This document shows, one piece after another, positions 1 to 7,584 of a DNA stretch of 52,654 nucleotides. The notes below the pieces were generated by a model. That model saw only the letters and a list, made by a program, of their open reading frames with translations, did not search any database and had not been told where the DNA came from. Within the stretch, counting starts at the first letter, position 1, and every line of letters begins with the position of its first letter. Source of the stretch: a virus; the IMG/VR virus record IMGVR_UViG_3300010397_000015, positions 1 to 52,654 of that record; one strand, 5' to 3'. Position numbers and translations under genes: made by a program.

Positions 1-123
1 GAAGACGCGCACTTCGTCGAGCAGCATCCGGCAGTTCAGTTCCGCGTAGCCGAGGCCCGCAGCGGCTCGCGGCGAACGAGGCGACCATCGTCCGCCGATG
101 CAGATGACCGACCGCGCGAGATC
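1..123. repeat. 123-bp direct terminal repeat, left copy
   Basis: The first 123 bases are identical to the last 123 (52532-52654). One reading frame continues exactly through the join, so the contig closes into a circle of 52,531 bp. An overlap of this size is most simply an assembly overlap of a circularly permuted or circular genome. A true short terminal repeat of packaged DNA is possible but not needed. Confidence 0.95.
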
Positions 124-2517
124 CCGCTTCCTGATCGTGATGTGCTGCGCGACGTAGTACGCCGGATTCACGTCATAGGTCTCGCCACCGGCCGAGAAGT
201 AAGCGAACTCCGCGTCTCCAGGATCCCCATCCGTTGGATTGATGTCCGCCTTCGGCCGCATGGCGAGATACACGTCGTACTGATCGTCCGTCCCCGTCGG
301 CTGGATCCCGATCTGAATCGTGACGGGCTTCCCAACCCAGGGCGCGTCGGTCGCGTAGCGGGTCACGTCGACCGCGCCCGAGACGTACCATGGCAGGATG
401 TCCGAGTGGACGACCGGATCCTGGTTCTCCTGGTCCGTGCGCGTCTCGACCTCGACCGACCACGGCAGAGGATTCAGGAACGGGGCCTGGTTCTCGTCGT
501 TCCGCAGCGAGCGGTAGGACAGCGCGATGATCGACCGCGGCTTGGACTTGGTGCCCGAGTCGTCCGGATCAGGCACGTCCCAGGTAATCACGTCCGGGAC
601 GAACCGCGGCCGGGATGCGTTGGTCACACCGCCGTCGGGCGGAGGCTCTCCGGTTCCAGGGATGCCGTACAGGGCCTCGGGGAAGACGCAAGTGATCTCG
701 ACCGCGAAGCCCTGAGTCGGCGAGCCCTGAGCCAGAGCGAGCACGCGCTCCGCGATCGGGTTCTCGGAGAAGTCGACCTTGAACGCCTCGCCCTCGCCCG
801 AGAGGAATAGCAGATCCTTCCCGCGCGTCCCGCCGTCGGAGACGCCGATCCCGAACGGGGCCAGGTAGCCGGCCCTGCGCCCACCGATGACGCCCTCGCG
901 CAGCACGGCGCCGCCCGCGTCGTCCGCGGCCCAGCGCGCGAGCAGCGTCTCGATGTCGGGCTCCGTGAGGTCGTCGAGCATGACCGAGGAGCGCAGGGAG
1001 AGCTTGCGCCGAGCGGCCAAGGCCGGGTCCACGTCATCGTAGGCGCGCGGCGCAGACCAGATCCGCAGCTCGCACGTCTCGATCTCGCGTTGGTGCCATC
1101 GGAACGCCTGGACGAGAGCGGGGATCGCTGCGAACGCGCCGATCGTCGCTCCGTCCGTGATCGTTACCGGGTAGCGTCCACCCGAAGGCGTGTCGTCGTA
1201 GCTCTCGATGTTGAGGACCATCCCCTTCGCATCGGGAGTCCCAGCCGTGAAGTCCGCCGTCGTCACGAGCCGGTAGTTGCGCAGCGCAGCCGGATTGAAG
1301 TATCCGCCAGCACCAGCAGCGTCGAGGCCAGCCCATTCGAGGTACGCGGAACCGCCCCAGAACCCCATCGGAGCCGTGCCGCCATTCGTGTTCGACGCCG
1401 CGAACCCGAGGTGGTTGATCGTGACGAACGTGTCGGCGAGGTTCGCCTTCGCGATCGTGAGCGTGTGAACCGCAGCGCCGTAGATGTCCGTGATCGTGTT
1501 CGCCGAGCGATCGATCATCCGGTAGCCGCCGTTCTCGGTCGGAGCGGCATCCGCACCCCACGGGATGAACGACGCCTTCTTCCAGACGTGCGGCCTGAAC
1601 CCAAGCCCCCAGAACATCGCGTCGCGAGCGGAGTAGCGCACTCCGTACTTCACGAAGTAGTCGAGCGAGTCGATCGGACCCTTGTAGACCTCGAGCCCGT
1701 CCGCTGTCGGGAATCCCTTGGACGCACCGTAGATGAACCTCTCCGGCTCGTCCCCATCCTCGGAGACCCACACCTTGAAGAAGCCGTCGTCGTTCCAGGA
1801 GGTGTTCGTTCCGGACGCACCCGGCAGACCCGAGTCGATCTGAAGCTGGACCGCGACGTTGTACCGCTTGCCCGGCTCGACGAACTTGTGGATCAGGATC
1901 GCTCGGAGCGCCTGCGTGCTGAACTGCGCGTCCATACCCGTGACGGGATCCTGGCCGGCGGTCAGGTTGTACATCATTGACAGGGGCACGTTCTGACCCC
2001 ATCCAGGCGCGTCGAACCAGATCCAGACGAGCCCGTAGTTCGAGACGCGATCGGTCGGAGCGTTCGTCTCGCCGCCCTCTCCGATGTTCACCACCGCGAG
2101 CGCCCACGACATCGGAGCGGTTCGGTCTCCGCCCTTCTGGATGATGCAGAAGCACTCGTCGAGCGCCTCGTCGTAGCCGTGCGGCGGATTGAAGGTCGAG
2201 TCCGGAGTCGCCGGAGCCCCAGATCCGAGCGTCGGCGCGGAGTAGAGCTTCTCCTCGGGAGGGATCCGGAAGCTGACGTTCAGCTCGAAGCTGCGTCCGC
2301 GCCTGCGGTGAAACTCGCCAGTGGGCGGAGGAGGGGGAGGTGGCGGTGGCGGCGCGTAGGTGTACGCGACCTCGAGATAGTTCTGGGTGTCGCGGGCGTT
2401 GCTCGCGACGACACGCTCCGTGGCCTCTACGTAGGCTTGCGTCTCACGAGCGTTGCTCGCCGTGACGTTCTCGCTGACCTCCAGCGAGTTCTGCGTGTCT
2501 CGGATGTTGTTCGCCAT
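1..2517 (-). CDS. Giant tail/virion protein (2,599 aa), N-terminal part
   Basis: Open from an ATG at 2517 to the window edge (839 codons), then continuing in frame at 52531 after closing the circle. The full product is 2,599 aa. The N-terminus has three imperfect 15-18-residue repeats (about residues 4-54) of the form N-x-R-(D/E)-T-Q-x-x-(L/V)-E, then a run of ten prolines (about 55-64). The rest is rich in Gly, Thr, Asp and aromatics, as in beta-rich tail proteins. It begins three nt after the stop of the 361-aa gene. Function is inferred from position and composition: a tail or receptor-binding component. An annotation that ignores circularity will break this gene in two. Confidence 0.8.
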   Translation of the reverse strand, partial: MANNIRDTQNSLEVSENVTASNARETQAYVEATERVVASNARDTQNYLEVAYTYAPPPPPPPPPPTGEFHRRRGRSFELNVSFRIPPEEKLYSAPTLGSGAPATPDSTFNPPHGYDEALDECFCIIQKGGDRTAPMSWALAVVNIGEGGETNAPTDRVSNYGLVWIWFDAPGWGQNVPLSMMYNLTAGQDPVTGMDAQFSTQALRAILIHKFVEPGKRYNVAVQLQIDSGLPGASGTNTSWNDDGFFKVWVSEDGDEPERFIYGASKGFPTADGLEVYKGPIDSLDYFVKYGVRYSARDAMFWGLGFRPHVWKKASFIPWGADAAPTENGGYRMIDRSANTITDIYGAAVHTLTIAKANLADTFVTINHLGFAASNTNGGTAPMGFWGGSAYLEWAGLDAAGAGGYFNPAALRNYRLVTTADFTAGTPDAKGMVLNIESYDDTPSGGRYPVTITDGATIGAFAAIPALVQAFRWHQREIETCELRIWSAPRAYDDVDPALAARRKLSLRSSVMLDDLTEPDIETLLARWAADDAGGAVLREGVIGGRRAGYLAPFGIGVSDGGTRGKDLLFLSGEGEAFKVDFSENPIAERVLALAQGSPTQGFAVEITCVFPEALYGIPGTGEPPPDGGVTNASRPRFVPDVITWDVPDPDDSGTKSKPRSIIALSYRSLRNDENQAPFLNPLPWSVEVETRTDQENQDPVVHSDILPWYVSGAVDVTRYATDAPWVGKPVTIQIGIQPTGTDDQYDVYLAMRPKADINPTDGDPGDAEFAYFSAGGETYDVNPAYYVAQHITIRKRDLARSVICIGGRWSPRSPRAAAGLGYAELNCRMLLDEVRVF

Positions 2518-2520
2518 CCC

Positions 2521-3606
2521 CTAGGCATTTCGCTGCGAGCCGAACTCCCATCCCGTCGCGATGTCCGCGGGGATCCACGAGCCGCTTCCGTCTGGGCGCA
2601 CCGCCCACGCCTTGCGAATGTCGGTGAAGGTGTCCGCGAGCGCCTGTGCCGTCCCGAGGTAGTCGGTCCCGTAGGCGCCGCCCTTGACCGTCCCGGGCTG
2701 AAGCGTGTTAGAGAACCCCGCCGTGACCCGCCGCGCCATGATGTTGAGCTGCACGCTCTTGATCGAACTGATCACGGACCCGGGCGGCCCCTGGAGAGTC
2801 CCGAAGCTCGTGTAGTGCTTGTTCCCGATGGCGGTCAGATCCACTCCGTCCGTCTCATCGTTCTGGAGCATGTGCTCGTCGATCCCGTCGAATCCGTTCG
2901 TGGCTCCGCCGTAGGGAGTGCCCTGGTTGTGGCCGGCGTCGCCGGAGATCGCGTCGGGGTAGACCGTCTCGATGACCAGATCGCCAAGGAAGTCCGTCGC
3001 GTTGTTGTAGCCGCTCGGAGCAGTCCGGTAGTAGAAGTCGTCGAAGCGCGATCCAGTCCCCGTGCTGACGAGTTCCACGGTGTCGAACTGATTCGAGGCG
3101 TTCGAGGTGGCCTTGCCCGTGAGGCCGAAGAGTCCGGTGATGTGCGCGCCGTTCACCACGACATCGGCAGAGCCGTTCGTGAGGTGGGCCAGCTCTCCGA
3201 ACTCGATGTAGTACCCCGTGGCCGGCACGAGCGATTGAAGCGGGTCGGTCGCGCTCGCGATGATCCCGAGCGTCTGCCCGTTGATGAGCTGGAGGACGCC
3301 GCCAGTCGTGTACTGGAGCGCCGTGCCGCGTCCACCGCTGAGGCTGTTGTAGAACGCGCAGATCACCGTCGTGCTCGCCGGGAGGACGTTGGGAGTCCGG
3401 AACCAGAACTGCATGATCCCGCCGTTCGTGGCCGTGACCGTGCGCCGCATCGAAGCGAACTCGCCGACCATTTGCGAGTCGGTGATGCCCGCTCGACCAG
3501 GCGTGGCCACGATGCTCGGACCTCCGACGTTCCACTTGCGCGCGACCTGAGCCGCGCTGTTGGCATCGAAGCCGTCCTTGAAGTCGGGTTCTGCGACGAT
3601 GGCCAT
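2521..3606 (-). CDS. Beta-rich virion protein (LamG-like), 361 aa
   Basis: ATG start, in the late cluster between a 108-aa protein and the giant tail protein. The composition (many Gly, Thr, Ser, Asn and aromatics, no long helices) and the opening pattern, with a D-G-F-D segment and a W near residue 25, resemble phage concanavalin/LamG-type structural proteins. No catalytic motif is visible. It probably decorates the capsid or tail or contributes to host binding. Specific function unknown. Confidence 0.7.
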   Translation of the reverse strand: MAIVAEPDFKDGFDANSAAQVARKWNVGGPSIVATPGRAGITDSQMVGEFASMRRTVTATNGGIMQFWFRTPNVLPASTTVICAFYNSLSGGRGTALQYTTGGVLQLINGQTLGIIASATDPLQSLVPATGYYIEFGELAHLTNGSADVVVNGAHITGLFGLTGKATSNASNQFDTVELVSTGTGSRFDDFYYRTAPSGYNNATDFLGDLVIETVYPDAISGDAGHNQGTPYGGATNGFDGIDEHMLQNDETDGVDLTAIGNKHYTSFGTLQGPPGSVISSIKSVQLNIMARRVTAGFSNTLQPGTVKGGAYGTDYLGTAQALADTFTDIRKAWAVRPDGSGSWIPADIATGWEFGSQRNA

Positions 3607-3609
3607 CTG

Positions 3610-3936
3610 CTAGTCCTCCGCGAAGTCTCCGCCGATGTCGTACTCGGGCTGGTAGCCGATGTACCCGTAGCCCCGAAGCTGAACCGCCTTCGCATCCTCG
3701 ATGTAGAGCGGCGAGAAGCTCTGGTCGACCTTCGTCCGGAACCCAGACCTCGGCGCGATCTGGTTGCCGAACTTGAGCGCACCCTGCGAGCTCCGCACCG
3801 TCTCGCGGTTGAAGTCCACGTTCAGCGGCGCCGGTGTCTCGCTGGGCGAGAGCAGCGTCGGGTTGTCCGTGTCGTTCATTCCCCCCGCGAGGGAGGTCAG
3901 TCGAACGGGGCGGTACGTGCGGTTCGGGTTGCTCAT
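3610..3936 (-). CDS. Small virion-cluster protein, 108 aa
   Basis: The ATG at 3936 overlaps the TGA of the upstream 205-aa gene (ATGA), which fixes the start. Residues 15-40 (S-L-A-G-G-M-N-D followed by a Pro/Ser stretch) and a Tyr-rich C-terminus resemble short leader segments of phage tail proteins, but no family is recognised. Its place between adaptor-type and tail genes suggests a minor structural or assembly role. Confidence 0.65.
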   Translation of the reverse strand: MSNPNRTYRPVRLTSLAGGMNDTDNPTLLSPSETPAPLNVDFNRETVRSSQGALKFGNQIAPRSGFRTKVDQSFSPLYIEDAKAVQLRGYGYIGYQPEYDIGGDFAED

Positions 3937-4550
3937 CTCGGGCCGTACCCGCCAGAGTCGTAGACCACCTGGATTCCGCCGGTCGTCGTGCTCATCTTGA
4001 AGCCGATCGGGTGCGGGAAGTAGATCCCGTCGCCGAAGTCGGCGAGCATCCCAGGGAGACTCGTGGTCTGGAGCGTGAGGCGGAAGTTCGACAGCGCCGT
4101 TCCGGCCGCATCGGTGATGTCCACGGTCTGGCCGGCGGACGCGATGCTGAGCAGGTTGATCCGCTTGAGCAGGACCGGACCGAATCCGGCGAGGTGGCAC
4201 GGGCTGTGGACGGTGCAGGCGACCGCAGTCGTCGGAGTCCAGAGCGCACCGCTTCCGAGCACCCCGGGCTTTCTCCAGCGGTCGACCGTGAGGACGCTGT
4301 TGTTCGCCGCGGGCGCGTAGCTCACCACGATGCCCCACATCGGATTCGCCCCGGCCGTCCCGGGCGTGAAGGCGTAGTCCCCGGGCAGTACGCCCGTGAG
4401 CGTCCAGGACGCCGCCGTGTCCGTGACGGTGTTCGGCGTGTAGGTCGTCGTTCCCGCGGCAGAGGCAGAGCCTCGGATCGCCGAGACCGCCCCCTTGCCG
4501 TCGGCCGGGAAACACTGAGTCGAGACCGTCACGTTTGCGTATTCGTTCAT
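3933..4550 (-). CDS. Beta-rich virion protein, 205 aa
   Basis: ATG start, four bases after the stop of the 340-aa adaptor candidate, and ATGA overlap with the next gene. Thr, Ala and Gly rich with alternating beta-type hydrophobicity and two Cys near residues 112 and 118 (C-T-V-H-S-P-C). No motif points to an enzyme. Likely a minor capsid or tail protein. Confidence 0.65.
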   Translation of the reverse strand: MNEYANVTVSTQCFPADGKGAVSAIRGSASAAGTTTYTPNTVTDTAASWTLTGVLPGDYAFTPGTAGANPMWGIVVSYAPAANNSVLTVDRWRKPGVLGSGALWTPTTAVACTVHSPCHLAGFGPVLLKRINLLSIASAGQTVDITDAAGTALSNFRLTLQTTSLPGMLADFGDGIYFPHPIGFKMSTTTGGIQVVYDSGGYGPR

Positions 4551-4554
4551 CTGT

Positions 4555-5577
4555 TCACCATCCGAAAGCGCCGCGTGAGAAGCGGTCTGGACTGTACACG
4601 GCCCCGAGCGTCCGCCCGCCCGAGGTCTTGAAGTAGGGACCCGAGCTGTCCCGCGGAGCCTGTGCGTAGGTTGCGAAGGACTGCATCTCCGTCTGCATCT
4701 CGGGGTAGATCGCCTTCTGCAAGTCGACGTTGAACTTCTTGATCGCGCAGGCGTTCGCGACGCGCAGGATCAGAAGCCGCGTGTGGATCTCCGGAACCGG
4801 GATCCTCGTCTGAACCGTGTCGCCGGCGGCGAACGCGCTCGAGACCGCCGACTCCAGAGTCAGCTCGTGCAGCCGCACTCCAGCCTGGACGGTCGACGGA
4901 ACTGAGTAGACCACGCGGCGAACGTTCCCGATCTTCGTGTCCGTCGCTACCGAGGTTCCCGTGACCTCGATCTCCGCGTTGACGTACCGACCCTCCTCCA
5001 TGAAGGACAGATCGCCGAGATCCTGATTCGCGACGAGCGTCGTCGGCAGGAAGAACTTCGTCGTGCTCGGAGCGGTGTGGGCAACCGTGAGCGCGACCTT
5101 GAAGACCGGCGGGGGCAGCGCGGCCACTTCCAGCAGGTAGTCGTTCGGCGTCGCGTTGACGTTCCACATGCGGAAGGTGTGATTGCCTTCCCAGCTCCAG
5201 CCGGTGCGACGCGTCGTGTCCGTCTTCGGAACCTCCTCGCGGAGCTGATTCGCCGTCGAGGTCCACATGTAGGGCGAGAACGTGCCCTCGAGCGCCGCGT
5301 CCGTGGGCTGGCGCACGTAGACCTTGACGACCTTCTCGATCCAGGTCGGGAGGCGCCACTCGTAGGTGCCGTTGAACAGAAGTCGAGCGTCCGCCGTCTT
5401 CAGCGCGACGCCCATGTTCGACCACTCCTGGTTCGAGAAGATCATCGTCCGGTACATGCCCCGGATCTGCTCGTCGACCGAGCGAATGATCTCCTGGTCC
5501 GAGTAGGTCCGAGACGCGACCGGAGCCGGGTCGTCCACCTGGTCGCGGATGCGCTGGAGGATCTGCTCGGTGTTCAC
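4555..5577 (-). CDS. Probable head-tail adaptor/connector protein, 340 aa
   Basis: GTG start at 5577, overlapping the preceding TGA (GTGA). The N-terminal ~45 residues are helical and charged (I-L-Q-R-I-R-D-Q-V-D-D, then a second helix with V-D-E-Q-I-R-G-M-Y-R), the arrangement seen in head-completion/adaptor proteins that bind under the portal. The remainder is mixed beta. Position downstream of portal, scaffold and capsid fits. Assignment to the adaptor class is inference; it could be another neck protein. Confidence 0.55.
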   Translation of the reverse strand: MNTEQILQRIRDQVDDPAPVASRTYSDQEIIRSVDEQIRGMYRTMIFSNQEWSNMGVALKTADARLLFNGTYEWRLPTWIEKVVKVYVRQPTDAALEGTFSPYMWTSTANQLREEVPKTDTTRRTGWSWEGNHTFRMWNVNATPNDYLLEVAALPPPVFKVALTVAHTAPSTTKFFLPTTLVANQDLGDLSFMEEGRYVNAEIEVTGTSVATDTKIGNVRRVVYSVPSTVQAGVRLHELTLESAVSSAFAAGDTVQTRIPVPEIHTRLLILRVANACAIKKFNVDLQKAIYPEMQTEMQSFATYAQAPRDSSGPYFKTSGGRTLGAVYSPDRFSRGAFGW

Positions 5578-6161
5578 GGACTGCTACCGCTCCACTTCTT
5601 CGCGTGATCACGCAGGAACCGCTGGTGGTTCGTGTTCTCCAGGTCGGACTGCTTCACGCGGCGCCGACGGATGTAGCCGGGGCCGAAGGTCTGCCGGATC
5701 CCGTTGTGGCGGGCCGAGAGGTCTTCGTGCAACTCGTTGCAGGCTTCGGCGAACTCTCCGTGCCGCTCCTTCTCGCGTCGCTCCGCTGCGTCCTCGGCGA
5801 TCTTGGCAGCCTCGGCGGTCGGAACGCTCGCCCTCCCGAGTCGCTGGAGGATCGGCTCGACCGGGAGCGGGTCGCGGTACTCGCCGTTCTCGCCCTCCCA
5901 GTAGAAGCATGTGAGCCAATTTCCTTGGTTCGGAGCCCACTCGACGACTCTCCAGCGTCCGGGGCGCTCGGCTGGACAGTCGCGCACGTAATCCCACGCC
6001 TTGCGGCTTGGACTCCACCAGAGCGACAGCCGAGAGTCGAAGCGCTCCAACCGGCGACGGCATTCGTCAACGGCTGAAGCTGGAGACCAGATCGGGTCGG
6101 GAGGTCTGAAATTGAACGAGCGCCACTGAGCTGTTCCCTCTTTCAGTCCGTGGATCCTCAT
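5574..6161 (-). CDS. Conserved late protein of unknown function, 195 aa
   Basis: Start chosen at ATG 6161, with GGAAG a few bases upstream; an ATG at 6221 would add 20 residues and overlap the antisense HNH gene. Trp-rich N-terminal half, including W-W-S-P-S-R-K-A-W-D-Y, resembles small DNA-associated or virion proteins. The C-terminal half is highly charged and probably helical, with an R-R-R-R-V-K basic patch. It joins the adaptor gene through a GTGA overlap. Function not recognised. Confidence 0.6.
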   Translation of the reverse strand: MRIHGLKEGTAQWRSFNFRPPDPIWSPASAVDECRRRLERFDSRLSLWWSPSRKAWDYVRDCPAERPGRWRVVEWAPNQGNWLTCFYWEGENGEYRDPLPVEPILQRLGRASVPTAEAAKIAEDAAERREKERHGEFAEACNELHEDLSARHNGIRQTFGPGYIRRRRVKQSDLENTNHQRFLRDHAKKWSGSSP

Positions 6162-6241
6162 GCGATACTTCCGGAAAGCAAGGTGCCCCCGCGACGATTG
6201 GGTCGTCCGGGAGCGTGGCACCGGAACAAGGAGCGTTCGCG

Positions 6242-6877
6242 ATGCAGACGCAGATTACCACGCCTCCCTCGAAGGAGTGCGTCCATTGTGGCTCGACCTT
6301 CTTTCGCAGGGCTACGTGTCGAGATGGGGATTGGACCAGACAACGTTTCTGCGGAAACGCCTGTGGGGCGCGCGGTCGACGCAATCATCCCAGGACGACG
6401 CTCGCAGAACGTTTTTGGAAACGTGTCCGGAAGTCCGAAGCTCAGAATGGGTGCTGGATCTGGATCGGGAGGCTGAGCGACAGCGGCTACGGAATGATCG
6501 ACAGGGGGCCAGCAGACGCCAACCAGACCGGCGCTCACCGCGCGTCCTGGGAAATCCACCGCGGCCAGATTCCAAACGGGATGTGGGTTCTTCACAATTG
6601 CCCCGGAGGGGACAACCGCGCCTGCGTTCGACCAGACCACCTCTGGCTGGGTACCGTTGCGGATAACAACGCGGATGCCGTCAGGAAGGGCGCCAACCGT
6701 GGAGCTATCGGAACGGCCAACGCGAGCGCGAAGCTCGACGAAATGAAGGTTCGCGAGATCCGCGCTGCGTATGCCGCCGGCGACGTGGCGCAGTTGACCC
6801 TTGGGAGACGCTACGGCGTCAGCCAAGAAGTCATCAGCCGCATCGTGCGTTTCCAAGCCTGGACCCACGTCCCTTAA
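6242..6877 (+). CDS. HNH homing endonuclease with C-terminal HTH, antisense in the late cluster
   Basis: Start at ATG 6242 is set by AAGGAG at 6228-6233 with ideal spacing. The protein (211 aa) has an N-terminal Cys pair ribbon (C-V-H-C; later C-G-N-A-C), then a clear HNH core (H-R-A-S-W-E-I-H, then L-H-N-C-P, C-V-R-P-D-H-L-W-L-G). The C-terminal helix-turn-helix (L-G-R-R-Y-G-V-S, S-R-I-V) is typical of target-recognition tails. It lies on the strand opposite to every neighbour and its TAA shares a TTAA with the stop of the convergent 206-aa gene, the signature of an inserted mobile gene. Confidence 0.9.
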   Translation: MQTQITTPPSKECVHCGSTFFRRATCRDGDWTRQRFCGNACGARGRRNHPRTTLAERFWKRVRKSEAQNGCWIWIGRLSDSGYGMIDRGPADANQTGAHRASWEIHRGQIPNGMWVLHNCPGGDNRACVRPDHLWLGTVADNNADAVRKGANRGAIGTANASAKLDEMKVREIRAAYAAGDVAQLTLGRRYGVSQEVISRIVRFQAWTHVP

Positions 6878-7494
6878 ACGCCTCCTGCGGACGGGTCGAT
6901 CATCGCCGTGATGTGCCCGTGGCCCGTCGTCGGGGTCACGATGTTCACCGACGCCGCGAGGATGTTGTACCGGGCCACGCCCGAAACGATGTCCGACGCG
7001 GTGAAGGTCGGCTGGGTGCCGATCTGGTTGGTGTCCGAGACGGAGAGGACCGCGCCCGCCGCGATCTTCGCCAGCATCGGCACGCGAGGGGCCACGAGGC
7101 TGTACCCGAGGCTCACCGTGTCGCCCGCCGCGGGAGTGCCCGTCATCAGGACGATCTTGCACCCGGTGATCCGCTTGTAGCAGAGCGTCGTCTGTTGCGT
7201 TCCGGTCGCCACGTAGACGAGCGTCTCGCTCACGGCCTCGTTGAACTGGTTCAGGCCCGAGATCAGCAGCGACAGGGCCGTGATCGGCGTGCCGCCCATC
7301 GTCACGGTCACGAAGAGCGACTGGCACGTCTTCATGTAGAACGCGGCGAAGCCGGTCGGGGAATCCCCCACGACCTTGCCGTTCAGCGTGCCCGCGTTCA
7401 GGTGTTCGGTTGCATCGGTCGGCTGGCACTTCAGGTCCCACCAGGAACCGCTCAGAGTCCGCAGCGCACCATCGACGTTTCGAGATCGAATCAT
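6874..7494 (-). CDS. Putative minor capsid or decoration protein, 206 aa
   Basis: First gene after the major capsid protein in transcription order. Ala, Thr and Val rich with beta-type periodicity; no enzyme motif. Genes here in related podoviruses often encode decoration or minor capsid proteins, so this role is inferred from position. Its TAA overlaps the stop of the convergent HNH gene within TTAA. Confidence 0.6.
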   Translation of the reverse strand: MIRSRNVDGALRTLSGSWWDLKCQPTDATEHLNAGTLNGKVVGDSPTGFAAFYMKTCQSLFVTVTMGGTPITALSLLISGLNQFNEAVSETLVYVATGTQQTTLCYKRITGCKIVLMTGTPAAGDTVSLGYSLVAPRVPMLAKIAAGAVLSVSDTNQIGTQPTFTASDIVSGVARYNILAASVNIVTPTTGHGHITAMIDPSAGGV

Positions 7495-7584
7495 TGGATA
7501 GTTCCCCCCGCGTCAGCACGCGGATACTGGGTTGAGTTGAGAGGAGTGAGGGGGCGAGCAACACGCCCGCCCCCTGTCGAACGA
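7495..7584. other. Intergenic gap after the capsid gene
   Basis: Ninety noncoding bases, one of the few gaps in the late cluster. It holds the hairpin described separately and a G/A-rich stretch upstream of the 206-aa gene. Confidence 0.6.
7549..7575 (-). terminator. Hairpin downstream of major capsid gene
   Basis: Perfect 8-bp inverted repeat (AGGGGGCG / CGCCCCCT) around an 11-base loop, ten bases past the capsid stop in the minus direction, followed by a C/T-rich stretch (CACTCCTCTC) rather than a clean T run. Probably a partial terminator or an mRNA 3'-end stabiliser that raises capsid expression relative to distal genes. Confidence 0.5.

Noticed and set aside
1-123. Genuine 123-bp packaged terminal repeat
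   Set aside because: A TerL/P22-type portal phage usually packages by headful; the repeat is within one gene and matches an assembly overlap. Not excluded, but not needed.
2179-3963. 594-codon plus-strand frame over the tail genes
   Set aside because: Arg/Val/Asp-rich sequence opposite several minus-strand genes with normal composition; a shadow of high-GC coding.
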